Under the pieces are notes generated by a model. That model did not search any database, had not been told where the DNA came from, and saw only the letters and a program-made list of their open reading frames with translations. A stretch of DNA of 64,000 nt from Nemania diffusa (Eukaryota > Ascomycota > Sordariomycetes > Xylariales > Xylariaceae). Position numbers and translations under genes: made by a program. The stretch lies in assembly GCA_038501195.1 (NCBI GenBank), contig JBBPUQ010000005.1:4774001-4838000 (forward strand), written 5' to 3'. Position 1 is the stretch's first letter; every line of letters begins with the position of its first letter. Positions 62,587 through 64,000 of this stretch are shown here, in pieces.

Positions 62587-63869
62587 TTATGCCTCCTCCT
62601 CGACACCAGCCAGCTCGTTGCGCTTGGCTGCTTGTCTCTCGGCCTTGCGCTCACGGGCAGCCTTGTTCTTCTGTCGTCTGACGTCCATCTCCTCGGTGAT
62701 GGCACGCTCACGGGCCATCTCGGCCTTGGCGCGGTGGATCTATCAACCCCTTCCAGTCAGCGAGCCATCCCGGATACTTGGCATCATCACAAAAGAAGTG
62801 GGGTATTATGATTCATAGTAATAACAACATCATGAAGAAGATTGAAAAGACGTACGTGTTCGACGAGGGCACGCTTGTGCTTGAAGGCGTTACCCTTGCT
62901 GGAGTGGTAGAGCTCGTGGTATAGGTGCTTGTCGATCTTGCCGCTGGCACGGTACTTCACGAGAAGACGTCGGAGAACACGCTGGCGGCGCATCCATAGG
63001 ACTTGTCTATTTAGCAGCAGGTTAGTTGCGCTGCGGCTGGTTCTCCGGCTCACTCGGGACCGGCGTAGAGCGGCAGGACAACATACTGAGGCATACGAGC
63101 ATCGGCGGTACCCTTTCTCTTACCGAAGCCACGGTGGCGGCCGTCACGTCGGGCTAGGTTTAGCTCGCGGGCGCGGGATCGCGAGTGCATGGTGACGGGC
63201 TTGCGGATGATGAGGCCATCGCTGACGAGCTTGCGGATGGTCTGGCGGGAGTTGGCGTTGGAGATTTCGCTGACCTCGTTGGGGTCGAGCCAGATCTTGC
63301 GCTTGCCGCAGCCGATGACCGAGGCCGCGAGGCGCTTCTGCGTGCGGAGATTGACCCTGGATCCCGGGTGGAATATGTCAGCCGCGAGCTAAACGAGATA
63401 AACACAAAACAAATAAAAGCTAAAAATGTAGTGAATCGAGAGCGGCTCAATGTGAGGTGGGTATGGATATGCACGCGTGCGACCTGTCGGAGAAACCGAG
63501 AGAGGGAGAGTGGAAGTAGGAGGAGGACATCGATGGTTGGATTGGTTGTTTGGTGAGAGCCAAGGCCACGATGAGCGAGGGGTGAATCAATCAATCAATC
63601 CATCATTGATCGATAGGCGATTGTCGTTATCGTCGAGGTCTGGCGAGTCTATGCGGCATCGATGACGGCTTTCTCGACTTCTCTTTCGGTTCATCCATCT
63701 ATCTTCGTAGTGGTGGTGCGAATTGTGGTTCTCGTCCCTCCATCTCCGACTCTCTCTCTCTCGCTTTCTCCGTCGCTGTCTCCAAATACATAGGGTGAAA
63801 TGATCATTGAAAGTGAATCGTGCAGCGGGCTGTTCGAAGGGAAGAGAGCGACATGGCATCGACTTACAT
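62587..63869 (-). CDS. rpl19: 60S ribosomal protein eL19
   Basis: Exons 63,868-63,869, 63,087-63,356, 62,856-63,006 and 62,587-62,739 give 191 residues, the usual eL19 length. The sequence runs [78 protein letters not shown] and a Lys/Glu/Arg-rich C-terminal helix ending GVEEEA, all diagnostic of eL19, a large-subunit protein that also bridges to the small subunit. The first coding exon holds only the A and T of the start codon: CAAGAT is followed by the donor GTAAGT, and 511 nt later the acceptor CCAG gives G GTC AAT CTC. A CTGAC branch site lies about 20 nt before that acceptor. The other introns are 80 and 116 nt. The junction at residue 91-92 reads MPQQVLW where many fungi have MPSQVLW. 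Confidence 0.94.
63357..63867 (-). other. Long intron splitting the eL19 start codon
   Basis: The 511-nt intron begins with a perfect GTAAGT donor after AT and ends with CTGACATATTCC...CCAG before G. It is several times longer than the other introns in this window. Early long introns are common in fungal ribosomal protein genes and often affect expression. It also contains CT/GA microsatellite and AATC tetranucleotide runs (63,583-63,600). Confidence 0.8.
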
Positions 63870-64000
63870 CTTGAGGATTGCTGCTTGGTGACGGCCAAAA
63901 TTTGTGCTGTGGTGGTTAGTAAAAAAAAAAGTGGTCGTGGTGGTCGTGCAGAAAGACGCAGAGGGTTTGGAAGTAAAATTGACTGAGCACTGAGTCGAGA
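63870..64000. promoter_or_regulatory. Leader and promoter start of eL19, window end
   Basis: 131 bp upstream of the eL19 start on the minus strand. On that strand it holds a T run (RC of the A run at 63,922-63,932), CACCACGACCACC repeats and the transcribed leader CCGTCACCAAGCAGCAATCC. The promoter proper probably lies beyond the window. Confidence 0.4.

Noticed and set aside
63160..63594. Minus-strand open frame of 144 codons with Ser/Arg/Pro repeats
   Set aside because: It covers the eL19 second exon out of frame and runs into its first intron; the eL19 frame is conserved and correct.

Overview
The window looks like nuclear DNA of a filamentous ascomycete (Pezizomycotina). The reasons are short introns with GTRNGT donors and CTRAY branch sites, a Zn2Cys6 regulator, an NLR-like hydrolase/NTPase/ankyrin locus, the fungal (non-phosphorylated) L-rhamnose pathway, and a sharp split into an extremely AT-rich block and a normal gene-bearing block. 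The AT-rich block carries the marks of repeat-induced point mutation (RIP). I cannot name the genus.

Bases 1 to about 33,330 are AT-rich, by eye roughly 10% G+C or less, with no intact gene. They consist of mutated transposable elements. One can be delimited: two similar ~300 bp direct repeats (21,993-22,291 and 28,935-29,235) that differ mostly by C/T and G/A changes flank a ~6.6 kb interior. That interior still holds a Ty3/gypsy-type reverse transcriptase trace in which the catalytic Asp-Asp reads Asn-Asn. Other diverged repeat pairs are 4,320-5,000 with 12,680-13,330, 6,601-6,866 with 14,354-14,619, and an inverted pair 3,598-3,901 with 15,425-15,728. A single GC-rich island (about 20,391-21,480) of 20-bp minisatellite arrays and other short repeats sits inside this block unaffected.

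Bases 33,330-64,000 carry genes, most split by introns. (1) 33,420-37,964, minus: a degenerating NLR-like locus (alpha/beta hydrolase, STAND/NACHT NTPase, ankyrin repeats) at the edge of the AT block, with an apparent one-base frameshift and a ruined Walker A. (2) 39,360-39,637, plus: ribosomal protein uS14/S29 in three exons. (3) 41,357-44,402, minus: Zn2Cys6 transcription factor. (4) 46,326-48,216, minus: L-rhamnonate dehydratase with an unusual repeated acidic C-terminal tail. (5) 49,802-50,635, plus: L-rhamnose 1-dehydrogenase, divergent from (4). (6) 51,602-53,050, minus: CECR5/HDHD5-like HAD hydrolase. (7) 58,863-60,727, minus: mitochondrial serine hydroxymethyltransferase in five exons. 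(8) 62,587-63,869, minus: ribosomal protein eL19 in four exons, with its start codon split by an intron.

Genes 4 and 5 encode steps 3 and 1 of oxidative L-rhamnose catabolism and share a 1.6 kb intergenic region. The neighbouring transcription factor is a candidate regulator. The lactonase and aldolase of the pathway are not seen here. The remaining genes are housekeeping. The 5.8 kb between genes 6 and 7 shows no gene I can support.
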